Source of the DNA: Riemerella anatipestifer_E
Lineage (GTDB): Bacteria > Bacteroidota > Bacteroidia > Flavobacteriales > Weeksellaceae
Length of the DNA: 64,000 nucleotides
NCBI RefSeq assembly: GCF_009932355.1
Contig: NZ_LEKU01000016.1
Span: 1 to 64,000 of the forward strand
Reading direction: 5' to 3'
The notes under the pieces are model-generated. The model ran no database searches. It saw only the letters and a program-made list of their open reading frames with translations, and was not told the DNA's origin. Shown in pieces: positions 26,371-35,377 of the stretch. Each line of letters begins with the position of its first letter. Positions within the stretch are counted from its first letter, which is position 1. The position numbers and the translations under genes were made by a program.

Positions 26371-27757
26371 TAAGCAAAAAACTTTAAAAGAAGAAGTTTC
26401 TCTTTCAGGGATAGGTCTTCATACAGGTAAACAAGTTAATCTTACGATAAAACCAGCTAAAGAAAACACAGGTTTTGTATTTGTAAGAATAGATTTGGAA
26501 GGAAACCCTCAAGTGGAAGCAGATGTAAACTATGTTACCACCACCGAAAGGGGAACTACATTAGAAAAGTTAGGGGTCAAAATACATACTTGTGAGCATC
26601 TTTTAGCGGCTCTAGTAGGTATGGATTTGGATAATGCAATACTAGAGTTAGATAGTGCAGAACCTCCAATTTTAGATGGGTCTTCTAAGTTTTTTGTAGA
26701 AGCAATAGAGAAAGCAGGCATCGTAGAGCAAGAGAAAGCGAGAGAATACCTAGTGATAAAGGAAGTAATGAGTTATACTGACCCAAATTCAGGGTCTGAT
26801 ATTACGATTATCCCTTCCGATACTTATGAAATTACAACTATGGTGGATTTTGGTACTAAGGTATTAGGTACTCAAAATGCAACTATGAAGCATATTTCTG
26901 AGTTTAAAGAGGAATTTGCTAGTGCCAGAACTTTTAGTTTCTTACACGAATTGGAAATGCTTTTAGACCACGGACTTATCAAGGGTGGAGATATTAGCAA
27001 TGCCATTGTTTATGTAGATAAAGAACTTACACCAGAAACCACAGAAAAACTCAAAAAGGCATTTGGCAGAGAAGAAATATCTATCCGTCCTAATGGAGTT
27101 TTGGATAATTTAACTTTAAACTATCCTAATGAAGCGGCTAGACACAAGTTACTAGATGTCATTGGAGATTTGGCATTGGTAGGAGTTAAAATAAAAGGTA
27201 AAGTTATCGCTAATAAACCGGGGCATTTCGTTAATACTCAGTTTGCTAAAAAACTGAACCGCCAATGGAAATTACAAAAGAAAAAAAATGTGCCTGATTT
27301 TGATTTAACTAAAGAGCCTGTTTATGATATCAATGGGATTATGGGATTGCTTCCGCATCGTCCACCATTTTTATTGGTAGATAAAATTTTAGAACTATCT
27401 GATACTCATGTGGTAGGTCTTAAAAATGTATCAATGAATGAGCCATTCTTTACAGGACACTTCCCAAAAGAACCTGTAATGCCAGGGGTTTTACAGATTG
27501 AAGCAATGGCACAGACAGGAGGTATTTTGGTATTAGCTAATGTGCCTGACCCAGAAAACTATTCTACTTACTTTGTTAAAATAGACAAGGTTAAGTTTAA
27601 GAAAAAGGTAGTTCCTGGAGATACACTTATCTTCAAAATAGACCTTATAGAACCTATTAGAAGAGGTATTGTGCATATGCAAGGGTATGGTTATGTAGGA
27701 GATAGCGTAGTGGTGGAGGCAGAGCTTATGGCTCAAGTAGCAAAAACTAAAATCTAA
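26363..27757 (+). CDS. lpxC/fabZ: Fused UDP-3-O-acyl-N-acetylglucosamine deacetylase / 3-hydroxyacyl-ACP dehydratase
   Basis: Residues 1-305 are LpxC, the zinc deacetylase committing to lipid A: E78 and zinc ligand H79 (HTCEHLLAAL), zinc ligands H261 and D265 (RHKLLDVIGD), and SFLHELEMLLDHGLIKGG. Residues about 320-464 are FabZ, the dehydratase of fatty acid elongation, with LLPHRPPFLLVDKI and GHFPKEPVMPGVLQIEAMAQ. The fusion is characteristic of Bacteroidota and couples competition for hydroxyacyl-ACP in one polypeptide. It lies between lpxD and lpxA with tight spacing. Confidence 0.96.
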   Translation: MSDKQKTLKEEVSLSGIGLHTGKQVNLTIKPAKENTGFVFVRIDLEGNPQVEADVNYVTTTERGTTLEKLGVKIHTCEHLLAALVGMDLDNAILELDSAEPPILDGSSKFFVEAIEKAGIVEQEKAREYLVIKEVMSYTDPNSGSDITIIPSDTYEITTMVDFGTKVLGTQNATMKHISEFKEEFASARTFSFLHELEMLLDHGLIKGGDISNAIVYVDKELTPETTEKLKKAFGREEISIRPNGVLDNLTLNYPNEAARHKLLDVIGDLALVGVKIKGKVIANKPGHFVNTQFAKKLNRQWKLQKKKNVPDFDLTKEPVYDINGIMGLLPHRPPFLLVDKILELSDTHVVGLKNVSMNEPFFTGHFPKEPVMPGVLQIEAMAQTGGILVLANVPDPENYSTYFVKIDKVKFKKKVVPGDTLIFKIDLIEPIRRGIVHMQGYGYVGDSVVVEAELMAQVAKTKI

Positions 27758-27764
27758 ATTAAAG

Positions 27765-28553
27765 ATGATTCATCAGTTAGCAGCCGTAGATAGACGGGCT
27801 AAAATAGATAAAAATGTGGTAGTAGAGCCATTTACCACCATAGCTGCAGATGTGGAAATTGGGGAAGGTACTTGGATAGGTCCTAATGTAACGATTATGA
27901 ATGGGGCTAGGATTGGTAAAAATTGCAGAATTTTCCCAGGGACAGTAATTTCAGCAATACCACAAGATTTAAAATTTGAAGGTGAAGATACTCAAGTGAT
28001 TATAGGTGATAATACTACAATCAGAGAATCGGTTACCATCAATAGAGGTACTAAAGCACTAGGATATACCAAGATAGGTAGTAACTGTCTGATAATGGCA
28101 ACCTCACACATTGCTCACGATTGTGTTTTAGGCGACCATGTAATTATTGTGAATGGATGTGGCATTGCAGGACATGTAGAGATAGGAGATTTTACCGTTA
28201 TGGGCGGGCTTTCTGCAGTTCATCAGTTTGGTAAAATAGGTAAACATGTAATGATATCTGGAGGGACATTAGTAAGAAAGGATATTCCACCGTATGTTAA
28301 AGTGGCTAGAGAGCCGATGAGCTATGCTGGTATCAATTCTGTAGGGTTGAGAAGAAGAGGTTTTTCTAATGAAAAAATATTTGAGATACAAAAAATCTAT
28401 CGTATCATCTTCCAAATGAAAATGAATGTTTCTCAAGCTGTTTCTTATATAGAGAAAGAAATGCTTCCTACGGCAGAACGAGATGAAATCCTACAATTTA
28501 TACAAAACTCACCTAGAGGTATTGTAAAAGGTTACGGTACAGCTAAAGATTAA
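27765..28553 (+). CDS. lpxA: UDP-N-acetylglucosamine O-acyltransferase
   Basis: LpxA is the first acyltransferase of lipid A synthesis. The 262-residue protein consists of hexapeptide repeats (IGEGTWIGPNVTI and similar), the catalytic histidine in ATSHIAHDCVLGD, GGLSAVHQFGKIG, and the C-terminal helical domain starting at NSVGLRRRGFS. The length equals E. coli LpxA. It starts 8 bases after lpxC-fabZ and is followed by efp. Confidence 0.96.
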   Translation: MIHQLAAVDRRAKIDKNVVVEPFTTIAADVEIGEGTWIGPNVTIMNGARIGKNCRIFPGTVISAIPQDLKFEGEDTQVIIGDNTTIRESVTINRGTKALGYTKIGSNCLIMATSHIAHDCVLGDHVIIVNGCGIAGHVEIGDFTVMGGLSAVHQFGKIGKHVMISGGTLVRKDIPPYVKVAREPMSYAGINSVGLRRRGFSNEKIFEIQKIYRIIFQMKMNVSQAVSYIEKEMLPTAERDEILQFIQNSPRGIVKGYGTAKD

Positions 28554-28580
28554 ATAAATAATAAATAACATATTATATAG

Positions 28581-29144
28581 ATGGCAACAACAGCTGATAT
28601 TAAAAAAGGTCTTTGCATCAATTACAGCAACGACATTTACAAGGTAATCGAGTTTTTACATGTAAAACCAGGTAAAGGACCTGCTTTCGTGAGAACTAAA
28701 CTTAAGTCTGTAACTAATGGTAAAGTGATTGATAACACTTTCTCAGCAGGGCATAAGATAGACGAAGTAAAGGTAATTACTCGTAAATTTCAGTACCTTT
28801 ATGATGATGATAATGGGTTCCACTTTATGAATAATGATGACTTTTCTCAAATCTATATTGGTAAAGAAATGATTGAGAATGCTCAGTTTATGAAGGCAGG
28901 AGAAGAAGTTACTATCATTATGAAGGAGGAAGATGAAACGCCTCTTTCAGCAGAAATTCCACCTACAGTTTATCTAGAGGTGGTAGAGGCTGACCCAGGT
29001 GTAAAGGGTAACACTGCAACTAATGCTCTTAAAAACGCTATCGTGGAAACAGGAGCTAGAGTAATGGTGCCTTTATTTATAGAACCAGGGGATAAAATAA
29101 AAGTAAATACAGAAGACGGCTCTTACTTAGAGAGAGTTAAATAA
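28581..29144 (+). CDS. efp: Elongation factor P
   Basis: EF-P relieves ribosome stalling at proline stretches. All three beta-barrel domains are visible in 187 residues. The tip loop is KPGKGPAFVRTKLK, whose central lysine is the position modified in many bacteria; no modifying enzyme gene is seen in this window. The C-terminal domain has VKGNTATNALKNAIVETGA. It is the last gene before a terminator in the lpx cluster. Confidence 0.96.
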   Translation: MATTADIKKGLCINYSNDIYKVIEFLHVKPGKGPAFVRTKLKSVTNGKVIDNTFSAGHKIDEVKVITRKFQYLYDDDNGFHFMNNDDFSQIYIGKEMIENAQFMKAGEEVTIIMKEEDETPLSAEIPPTVYLEVVEADPGVKGNTATNALKNAIVETGARVMVPLFIEPGDKIKVNTEDGSYLERVK

Positions 29145-29155
29145 TTAGTCTAATA

Positions 29156-29186
29156 AATTCGGAGGGAATTGTTCTCTCCGAATTTC
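29156..29186 (+). terminator. Terminator after efp
   Basis: AAATTCGGAG (29156-29165) pairs with CTCCGAATTT (29177-29186), followed by CATTTTTT. It separates the lpx-efp unit from the second LpxD-like gene. Confidence 0.75.
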
Positions 29187-29207
29187 ATTTTTTAATTCTA
29201 TTCAATT

Positions 29208-30110
29208 ATGACATTTTCAGAGCCTCAAACGCTTAAAGCAATTGCCGATATTATAAGAGCTCAATTTGTTGGAGATGAGAGTTTTCCTGTTTTGGGAACT
29301 AACGAGATTCATATGGTACGTTCAGGTGATATTGTATTTGTAAATCACCCAAAATACTACGACAAAGCATTAAACTCGGCTGCTACTATTATTTTAATAG
29401 ATAAAGAAGTGGCTTGTCCAGAGGGGAAGGCTTTACTTATTTCTGATGACCCTTTCAGAGATTTTAATAAAATAAATACTCACTTTACACAGGTTTATAA
29501 TTTTAAAAAAGATTTAAATGATGCTCAGATAGGGGAGGGGACTTTTATTCACCCTTCTGTAGTGTTAGGAAATCAAGTTAAAATCGGTAAGAATTGCCAC
29601 ATTTTCCCTAATGTGGTTATTGGTGATAGAACCGAAATAGGAGACAATGTTATCATTCAGTCTAATACCGTTTTAGGAGGAGATGCATTCTATTATAGAA
29701 AAATAGATGGTAATTTTGATAGATTGATTTCGGTAGGTAATGTAGTGATAGAAAATAATGTAGAAATAGGCAATGGGTGTACTATAGATAGAGGAGTTAC
29801 TGCTTCTACGGTGATAGGCGAAGGCTCTGTATTGGATAATCAAATACAGATAGGGCATGATACCATTATTGGTAAAAAGTGTCTTATCGCTTCTCAAACA
29901 GGTATTGCAGGGTGTTGTGTGATTGAAGATGAGGTTACTATTTGGGGGCAAGTAGGTATGGCTTCTGGAGTTAGGGTAGAAAAAGGCACAGTGCTACTAG
30001 CTAAATGCGGTGTAAATAGAGATTTAAAGAAAGGTACTTACTTTGGCTCTATAGCAGAAGAATTCCGCGATTATTTAAGGAAGGAAGTTAGGTTGAAAAA
30101 TTTGAAATAA
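29208..30110 (+). CDS. LpxD-like hexapeptide acyltransferase, second copy
   Basis: A 300-residue protein with the same plan as LpxD: an N-terminal domain with HMVRSGDIVFVNHPKYYDKAL, then hexapeptide repeats (IGKNCHIFPNVVIGDR), GGDAFYYRKIDGNFDRL and QIQIGHDTIIGKKCL with the family histidine. It is shorter than LpxD and lacks most of the C-terminal helix. It may acylate a different UDP-sugar or be an accessory LpxD. It lies between efp and sucD. The similarity is clear, the substrate is not. Confidence 0.8.
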   Translation: MTFSEPQTLKAIADIIRAQFVGDESFPVLGTNEIHMVRSGDIVFVNHPKYYDKALNSAATIILIDKEVACPEGKALLISDDPFRDFNKINTHFTQVYNFKKDLNDAQIGEGTFIHPSVVLGNQVKIGKNCHIFPNVVIGDRTEIGDNVIIQSNTVLGGDAFYYRKIDGNFDRLISVGNVVIENNVEIGNGCTIDRGVTASTVIGEGSVLDNQIQIGHDTIIGKKCLIASQTGIAGCCVIEDEVTIWGQVGMASGVRVEKGTVLLAKCGVNRDLKKGTYFGSIAEEFRDYLRKEVRLKNLK

Positions 30111-30213
30111 AATAATTTTTTCATCAATTTAAAAATTCTTAAATTTACCGAAAAATAAAAATCCTTTTAGAAAAGGGTAATTATAATCAAAAAGAAAAAT
30201 AAATAAATATAAT

Positions 30214-31086
30214 ATGTCAGTATTAGTTAACAAAGATTCTAGAGTAATAGTACAAGGGTTTACAGGAAACGAAGGAACTTTCCATGCAGGTCAAATGATA
30301 GACTACGGAACAAACGTAGTAGGGGGTGTAACTCCAGGAAAAGGAGGTACAGAGCATTTAGGTAAGCCTGTATTTAATACCGTAGCAGACGCTGTGGAAA
30401 AAGCAGGTGCTAATGTAAGTATCATTTTTGTACCACCAGCATTTGCCGCAGATGCTATTATGGAAGCTGCAGATGCAGGGATTAAAGTGATTGTTTGTAT
30501 CACAGAAGGAATCCCAGTAGCTGATATGACTAAAGTGAAAAATTATATTGCAGATAAAGATTGCCGTCTAATTGGACCTAACTGTCCAGGTATCATCACT
30601 TCTGATGAAGCTAAGATTGGTATTATGCCAGGATTTGTATTCAAGAAAGGTAAAGTAGGTATTGTGTCTAAATCAGGAACACTTACTTATGAAGCTGCAG
30701 ACCAAGTGGTAAGAGCTGGTTACGGTATTTCTACGGCAATAGGTATTGGTGGAGATCCTATCATTGGAACTACTACTAAAGAGGCTTTGGAAATGTTTAT
30801 TAACGACCCAGAAACTGAAGCTGTAGTAATGATTGGTGAAATTGGTGGTAACCTTGAAGCGGAAGCTGCTAAATGGTATAAAGCTAGTGGTTCTAAGAAG
30901 CCAGTAGTTGGTTTTATTGCAGGGCAAACAGCACCTAAAGGAAGAACTATGGGACACGCTGGTGCTATTGTAGGTGGTGCTGAAGATACCGCTCAGGCAA
31001 AAATGGCTATCATGAGAGAAAACGGAATTAATGTGGTAGATTCTCCAGCAGATATAGGAGTTACTATTGCAAAGGTTTTAGGATAG
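30214..31086 (+). CDS. sucD: Succinyl-CoA ligase, alpha subunit
   Basis: This citric-acid-cycle subunit binds CoA and carries the phosphohistidine. The 290-residue product has the CoA-binding GFTGNEGTFHAGQMIDYGT, GPNCPGII, KVGIVSKSGTLTYEAA and the active-site histidine H248 in TMGHAGAIVGG. The beta subunit (sucC) is not adjacent. Confidence 0.96.
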   Translation: MSVLVNKDSRVIVQGFTGNEGTFHAGQMIDYGTNVVGGVTPGKGGTEHLGKPVFNTVADAVEKAGANVSIIFVPPAFAADAIMEAADAGIKVIVCITEGIPVADMTKVKNYIADKDCRLIGPNCPGIITSDEAKIGIMPGFVFKKGKVGIVSKSGTLTYEAADQVVRAGYGISTAIGIGGDPIIGTTTKEALEMFINDPETEAVVMIGEIGGNLEAEAAKWYKASGSKKPVVGFIAGQTAPKGRTMGHAGAIVGGAEDTAQAKMAIMRENGINVVDSPADIGVTIAKVLG

Positions 31087-31132
31087 TATTTTTTGAAAAA
31101 ATAAATATTAAAATTTAATTATTATAATGGGT

Positions 31133-31169
31133 AAAACTCTGATGATGAATTGTGTATCATTGGAGTTTT
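31133..31169 (+). terminator. Probable terminator after sucD
   Basis: AAAACTC (31133-31139) pairs with GAGTTTT (31163-31169), with partial pairing of the inner GATGAT/ATCATT, then TATTC. The T-run is short, so support is moderate. Confidence 0.5.
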
Positions 31170-31189
31170 ATTCTTAAATAGAAATAGAT

Positions 31190-31858
31190 ATGAAAAAAGT
31201 AATTTTAGCAGGGTTAGGTTTAATCTTTGGGTTGTCTTCTGCACAAATCAATATTCAGTTTGAAAATACTCGTTTTGGGGTGAGCGGTGGTGTTAACTAT
31301 TCTGGAGTTAAAAATGCACATAATCCATCAGGTAAAAGGTTAGGTTTTCAAGTGGGAGCTTTAGCTTTAATTCCAGCAGATAATGATGACCAATTATATT
31401 TGCAGCCAGAAATACAGTACTACCAAGCTGGGGAAACAGGTTATAATAAAAGAGAAGGTGATAAGAATACTAAATATTATAACGATTATATTAGTGTACC
31501 TATTTATGTAAAAGGTTACTTTTCAGAGGCAGAGTCTGAATTTTTTGGAATGTTTGGTCCCAGATTTAATTTCTTAATCAATCAAACTGTAGAAAATCCA
31601 TCAAGACAAGTTTATACAATAGAGGGGAATGACTCAAGATACCCAAACCTTAATGGAAAGGCAAGTAGTTTTAATTTTGGTTTAGGAGTGGGACTAGGAT
31701 TTAGTTATAAAAGACAATTAGAAGTAGCACTAAAGTATGATTTGGGATTATCTAATACCTATCGTCATATGGTGGAATCATACACAGGAGACTTGAACAC
31801 AGAGAAGAAAAAATCAGAACAAGTACTAAGTGTAACACTTAATTATATTTTTGAATAA
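31190..31858 (+). CDS. PorT-type outer-membrane beta-barrel protein
   Basis: A 222-residue protein with signal peptide MKKVILAGLGLIFGLSSAQ and eight or so amphipathic strands: FGVSGGVNYSGVK, GFQVGALALIP, LYLQPEIQYYQAG, YISVPIYVKGYF, FFGMFGPRFNFLI and FGLGVGLGFSYK. This is the outer-membrane beta-barrel/PorT family. The function is unknown. A cassette-like insert begins 27 bases behind its stop codon. Confidence 0.8.
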   Translation: MKKVILAGLGLIFGLSSAQINIQFENTRFGVSGGVNYSGVKNAHNPSGKRLGFQVGALALIPADNDDQLYLQPEIQYYQAGETGYNKREGDKNTKYYNDYISVPIYVKGYFSEAESEFFGMFGPRFNFLINQTVENPSRQVYTIEGNDSRYPNLNGKASSFNFGLGVGLGFSYKRQLEVALKYDLGLSNTYRHMVESYTGDLNTEKKKSEQVLSVTLNYIFE

Positions 31859-32029
31859 TCCAAAAAATAGTTTAAAATAAAAAAGTTATCTGCTATCTAT
31901 CAATAATTTTGTAAAAAAACTGATTTTGAGAAAGATTTCGTTTTCCGAGCTTTAAATTACTTTAAATAAAATTTTTTCTTTTCGTCTTTAGCTTCAAAAT
32001 AATTAAATTACAAAAAATATTTAAAAATT

Positions 32030-32293
32030 ATGAGTCCTAAAAAAAAATTTATTCGTGATTTAGCTAACCACCTAGCTAATACAAAAACAGTTATGTCAGG
32101 TCCTGAGCTTGCAGAACATCTTAACAGAAACGGTCATACAACAGACTATGGTACAAAATACCAGGGAACGCAAGGAACTTACGCTCTGATTAAAGCAACC
32201 TACAATGCCTTAATTTCTTTAGGCGATCCTACAAGTGCAAATAATGTGGCACTTGCATTTGTAAAAGAAGATGGAACATACGCTTATTTATAA
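32030..32293 (+). CDS. Small hypothetical protein, 87 residues
   Basis: I do not recognise a named family. The protein begins with a basic stretch (MSPKKKFIRDLANHLAN), has a helical middle (MSGPELAEHLNRNGHTT) that could be a small DNA-binding or regulatory helix pair, and ends FVKEDGTYAYL. There is no signal peptide. It is the first gene of the cassette-like insert and lies 10 bases before the frameshifted partner. Confidence 0.6.
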   Translation: MSPKKKFIRDLANHLANTKTVMSGPELAEHLNRNGHTTDYGTKYQGTQGTYALIKATYNALISLGDPTSANNVALAFVKEDGTYAYL

Positions 32294-32303
32294 TATAAAA
32301 ATT

Positions 32304-32592
32304 ATGGAATTAACTGATAGATTTAAAAAATCGACCAAAGAAATATATTTCTGATTATAATTTAAGTGAAAATGAAAGACAGGAATTGCTAAAAATAGCG
32401 AATGAGGATGGAATTACCGAAAAAGATGCCTTGATATATATGAACACAGAATTAAAGAAGAAATTAGGACGCAGGGAAACAAGAAGAGAAATAATTGAAA
32501 CAGTTTCAAAAATCGGAGGTGTTGTTGTATCTGTTGGAACCTTTGTCTTATCTGTTTTAGCAGCAAAAAAAGGGGGCTCTGGTAAAAAATAG
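32304..32592 (+). pseudogene. Small membrane-anchored hypothetical protein, one-base frameshift near its start
   Basis: The ATG at 32304 reads MELTDRFKK and then stops at 32352. The frame +1 to it is open from 32314 to 32592 and reads KNRPKKYISDYNLSENERQ on to a C-terminal hydrophobic helix (VVVSVGTFVLSVLAAKKG). Removing one A from the A6 run at 32325-32330 joins both parts into a protein of about 96 residues. So it is a pseudogene, a read error in a homopolymer, or a case of frameshifting. Alternatively translation starts at the TTG at 32386. No family is recognised. Confidence 0.55.
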
Positions 32593-32608
32593 AGACAGCG
32601 GATAACAT

Positions 32609-32779
32609 AGTATTTGCAAAAGGCGGGGTGAAGTTGTTGAATTGAAAAGCAGGAATATTTATCCGCATATGCTTTTCAATTCAACTATTTTGATTAACTT
32701 AGTTTCATTGAAAAAGCATCTTCTATGGTTGGTCGAAATTGAACTTTCAATCCAATTTAGCCCGCCCTTCGCAAATACT
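32609..32779 (+). repeat. Palindromic element at the 3' end of the locus-1 insert
   Basis: The outer arms AGTATTTGCAAAAGGCGGG and its imperfect complement (32761-32779) enclose a perfect 16-bp hairpin, arms 32636-32651 and 32670-32685, with an 18-base loop. Open frames through this stretch are by-products of the palindrome. Confidence 0.75.
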
Positions 32780-32821
32780 TTTCCCGAGAGATGTATTTTC
32801 TCATCTCTCTTTTTTGTTGTT

Positions 32822-35332
32822 TTAGTTTTTATAAAGCTCAATGATTTTATTTATTTTGTCTATCTGTTTATGAAGACTTTCATTATTGGGTTGAGCTTTT
32901 AGTAATTCCATTTTTTTTGCAACTCCATCTTGGAGCATTTGTATAATCATCATTTTAACTTGAGTATTGTTTGGAATTTCGGATTTAGCTTGACCTAAAA
33001 TTTTGGTGATAGATTCCGTAGTTTTTAAATTATCAGAAGTCATAATCCAGTTGAAACCTTCTTCTGCTACATTACCTAACTCAGGATTTTGAAATTTTAA
33101 GAAAGGATAAAAAGCGACTAATCCACCGATATGTGGCATCTGAGATTCTATCTTATTTTTAACGATGGTAGGTAGTAATGTGGTAATTAATTCTTCTGAA
33201 GCACCAGAAAGGTCTATTTTGTCTGCTAAACTTTTAACGCGTTCAGGCTCGGTCTGTGCAATGGCAGCCAATGCACTTCCTTTAATGGCGTTAGATACCG
33301 CATCAATATTCTTCTCATATAGAGGTAGATATTTTTTGTTTTTTGTTTTAGATAAAGCTAATATTGCGGCTGCTCTTACTAAAGTTTTAGGATCGTTGTT
33401 AGCGATTTTTTCAACTTCAGCTAATGCTACCTTTGCGTGTGCAGGGTTAGATAAATCTAAAGCATTAAGTGCTTGAATTCTCAATCTGAAGAAATCATCT
33501 TTTAGTGCAGCTACTATTGTTTTTACTGATTCAGGGTAAGTTGTAGCTTCAGAAGCATCTTTTAGTGCTAAATATCTGCTTTTATATTCTTTAGACTTAG
33601 TATATTGTAAGTAGAGCTGTTCGGGAGTTTTGCTGTTGTTTATTTCAGCTAAAAGAACTCCAGCAGGATCTACATTTATTAAATCAGGATTTTTGCTCAC
33701 ACTAAAAGTAAAATCATTTTTAGCTTTGGCATTTACCCATACATCTTGGCGTTTTACAGAGTTTCCTTCGTGTAAATCTATAGTAAGTGGGAATTGAAAC
33801 GGCTTTTCTTGACTTTGTAAAACAGATACCGTTACTTCTTTTTTTACAGGCTCGTAGCTGTATTGTATATTTAATTTTGGATTTCCACTATTAAAGTACC
33901 ATTGGTTGAAGAACCAATTTAGGTCTTTGCCAGAAACTTTTTCAAACGAAAGTCTTAGCTGGTGAGCTTCTCCAGTACCATACTCGTGAGTTTTGAGGTA
34001 GTCTGTTACACCTGCAAAGAAGGCATCGTCTCCTAAATAATTTCTTAACATATGTAGGATAGCTCCTCCTTTGTTGTAGGATACCAAATCAAACATGTCT
34101 TCTCTATTCTCATAATCGAATCTTACAAGGTCTTTGTTGAAGTCAGAAGGGTTGTGTATATATCTGCTACTATTATTATTGAGGTGATAATCTGCGGCAT
34201 CTTTTCCGTACTTGTATTCTTCCCAAAGATATTCGGAATAGTTGGCAAAACTTTCATTTACAGTAAGATTGCTCCAGCTTTCTGTGGTTACCAAGTCTCC
34301 AAACCAATGGTGGAATAGTTCGTGTGCGATAGTGCTTTCCCAACGGTTGTCGTCTATCAAATCTCCTGGTTTTTGGTGGGCGTGTTCGGCGTGGATAACG
34401 GCAGTTGTGTTCTCCATTGCACCGCTTACAAAATCTCTCCCGACTAGCTGAGCGTATTTTGCCCAAGGATAATCGTAGCCTAGCTTTTTGGAGAAAAACT
34501 CCATCATTTCAGGGGTATTTCCAAAGATTTGTTTGGCGTAATCTGCATATTCTTTCTCTACATAGTAGTCTACAGGAATATTTCTCCATTTATCTTTAAT
34601 TACGGCATATTCTCCAACCCCCATAAAGAAGAGGTACGGAGCGTGTTTTTTATCCATTACCCAATGGTCGGTTCTTAGATTATTAGCCTCTTTGGTGGAA
34701 GATTTTAGAAGCCCGTTAGAAAGAGTAACAAATTTATCAGGAACGGTCATATAAATTTCCTGAGTGGTTTTTTGGTTAGGTTTATCAATGGTAGGGAACC
34801 AAGCCGAATTAGACTCGGTTTCTCCTTGAGTCCACACTTGAGTAGGTTTGTCAGGGTCTTTGCCTTGAGCATTGATGAAGTAAAGTCCCTTAGCATCATT
34901 TATAGCTTTACTTCCTTTTTGTTTTACCTCGTTAGGTCTGGAGGTATATTTAATATAAACTGTATAATCTTGATTTTTCTGATAAGTTTTATCTAAAGAA
35001 ATGTGTAGAATATCGTCTTTGTAGCTGTATTTTAGAGGAGCTTTGCTTCCATTTTTATCTAAAGCCACTTCGTGTATAAGCATTGCTTTAGCATTAAGAA
35101 CTAAAGAGTCCGATGGATAGAAATAAGGCGAAGCAGTAAGCCATTCTTCTCCGTGAAGTTGCTCTTTTTCAAAGTCAAAACTTACTTTTAGTTTGGTGTG
35201 TTTAAGTTCGGTAGTTTTAGTGTGAGTGGCACGATAGACGGTTTCTCTCCCAGAAGTTTCAGTTTGGGCGAAACTGTATTGGGTAGAAATAATACAGCCT
35301 AAAGCCAAAGCGGTGATGATAATTTTTTTCAT
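32822..35332 (-). CDS. M1 family aminopeptidase, secreted
   Basis: A zinc aminopeptidase of the M1 (gluzincin) family that removes N-terminal residues from peptides. The 836-residue protein has a signal peptide (MKKIIITALALGCIISTQYSFAQ), so it acts in the periplasm or outside. GAMEN is at 304-308, the zinc motif HELFH at 337-341 and the third ligand E360 in NLTVNES. After about residue 580 a HEAT-like helical domain follows. It has no T9SS tail. The stop lies about 30 bases from the palindromic element of the cassette-like insert. Confidence 0.92.
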   Translation of the reverse strand: MKKIIITALALGCIISTQYSFAQTETSGRETVYRATHTKTTELKHTKLKVSFDFEKEQLHGEEWLTASPYFYPSDSLVLNAKAMLIHEVALDKNGSKAPLKYSYKDDILHISLDKTYQKNQDYTVYIKYTSRPNEVKQKGSKAINDAKGLYFINAQGKDPDKPTQVWTQGETESNSAWFPTIDKPNQKTTQEIYMTVPDKFVTLSNGLLKSSTKEANNLRTDHWVMDKKHAPYLFFMGVGEYAVIKDKWRNIPVDYYVEKEYADYAKQIFGNTPEMMEFFSKKLGYDYPWAKYAQLVGRDFVSGAMENTTAVIHAEHAHQKPGDLIDDNRWESTIAHELFHHWFGDLVTTESWSNLTVNESFANYSEYLWEEYKYGKDAADYHLNNNSSRYIHNPSDFNKDLVRFDYENREDMFDLVSYNKGGAILHMLRNYLGDDAFFAGVTDYLKTHEYGTGEAHQLRLSFEKVSGKDLNWFFNQWYFNSGNPKLNIQYSYEPVKKEVTVSVLQSQEKPFQFPLTIDLHEGNSVKRQDVWVNAKAKNDFTFSVSKNPDLINVDPAGVLLAEINNSKTPEQLYLQYTKSKEYKSRYLALKDASEATTYPESVKTIVAALKDDFFRLRIQALNALDLSNPAHAKVALAEVEKIANNDPKTLVRAAAILALSKTKNKKYLPLYEKNIDAVSNAIKGSALAAIAQTEPERVKSLADKIDLSGASEELITTLLPTIVKNKIESQMPHIGGLVAFYPFLKFQNPELGNVAEEGFNWIMTSDNLKTTESITKILGQAKSEIPNNTQVKMMIIQMLQDGVAKKMELLKAQPNNESLHKQIDKINKIIELYKN

Positions 35333-35377
35333 ATATACTTAATTTAGATTTAAAAAATTTAACTAATTGATTGTTGG

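Larger units (their letters stand above)
31885..32793 (+). mobile_element. Cassette-like insert with inverted core sites and a palindromic 3' element (locus 1)
   Basis: GTTATCTGCT (31885-31894) and AGCGGATAAC (32597-32606) are complementary at 9 of 10 bases and bracket two small genes. Directly behind the second core site is a palindromic element: outer arms 32609-32627 and 32761-32779 (17 of 19 paired) and a perfect inner hairpin 32636-32651 with 32670-32685. Bases 32603-32624 match 62621-62600 (minus strand) at 21 of 22 positions. The topology resembles an integron cassette with an attC site, but the cores are not the canonical GTTRRRY and no integrase gene is in the window. The boundaries are my interpretation. 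Confidence 0.5.

Noticed and set aside
32597..32606. Canonical integron attC site
   Set aside because: The cores differ from RYYYAAC / GTTRRRY and no integrase is present; only a cassette-like description is justified.
32642..32902. Open frames through the palindromic element at the end of locus 1, on both strands
   Set aside because: They follow the inverted repeat, have no family features and overlap the end of the aminopeptidase gene.
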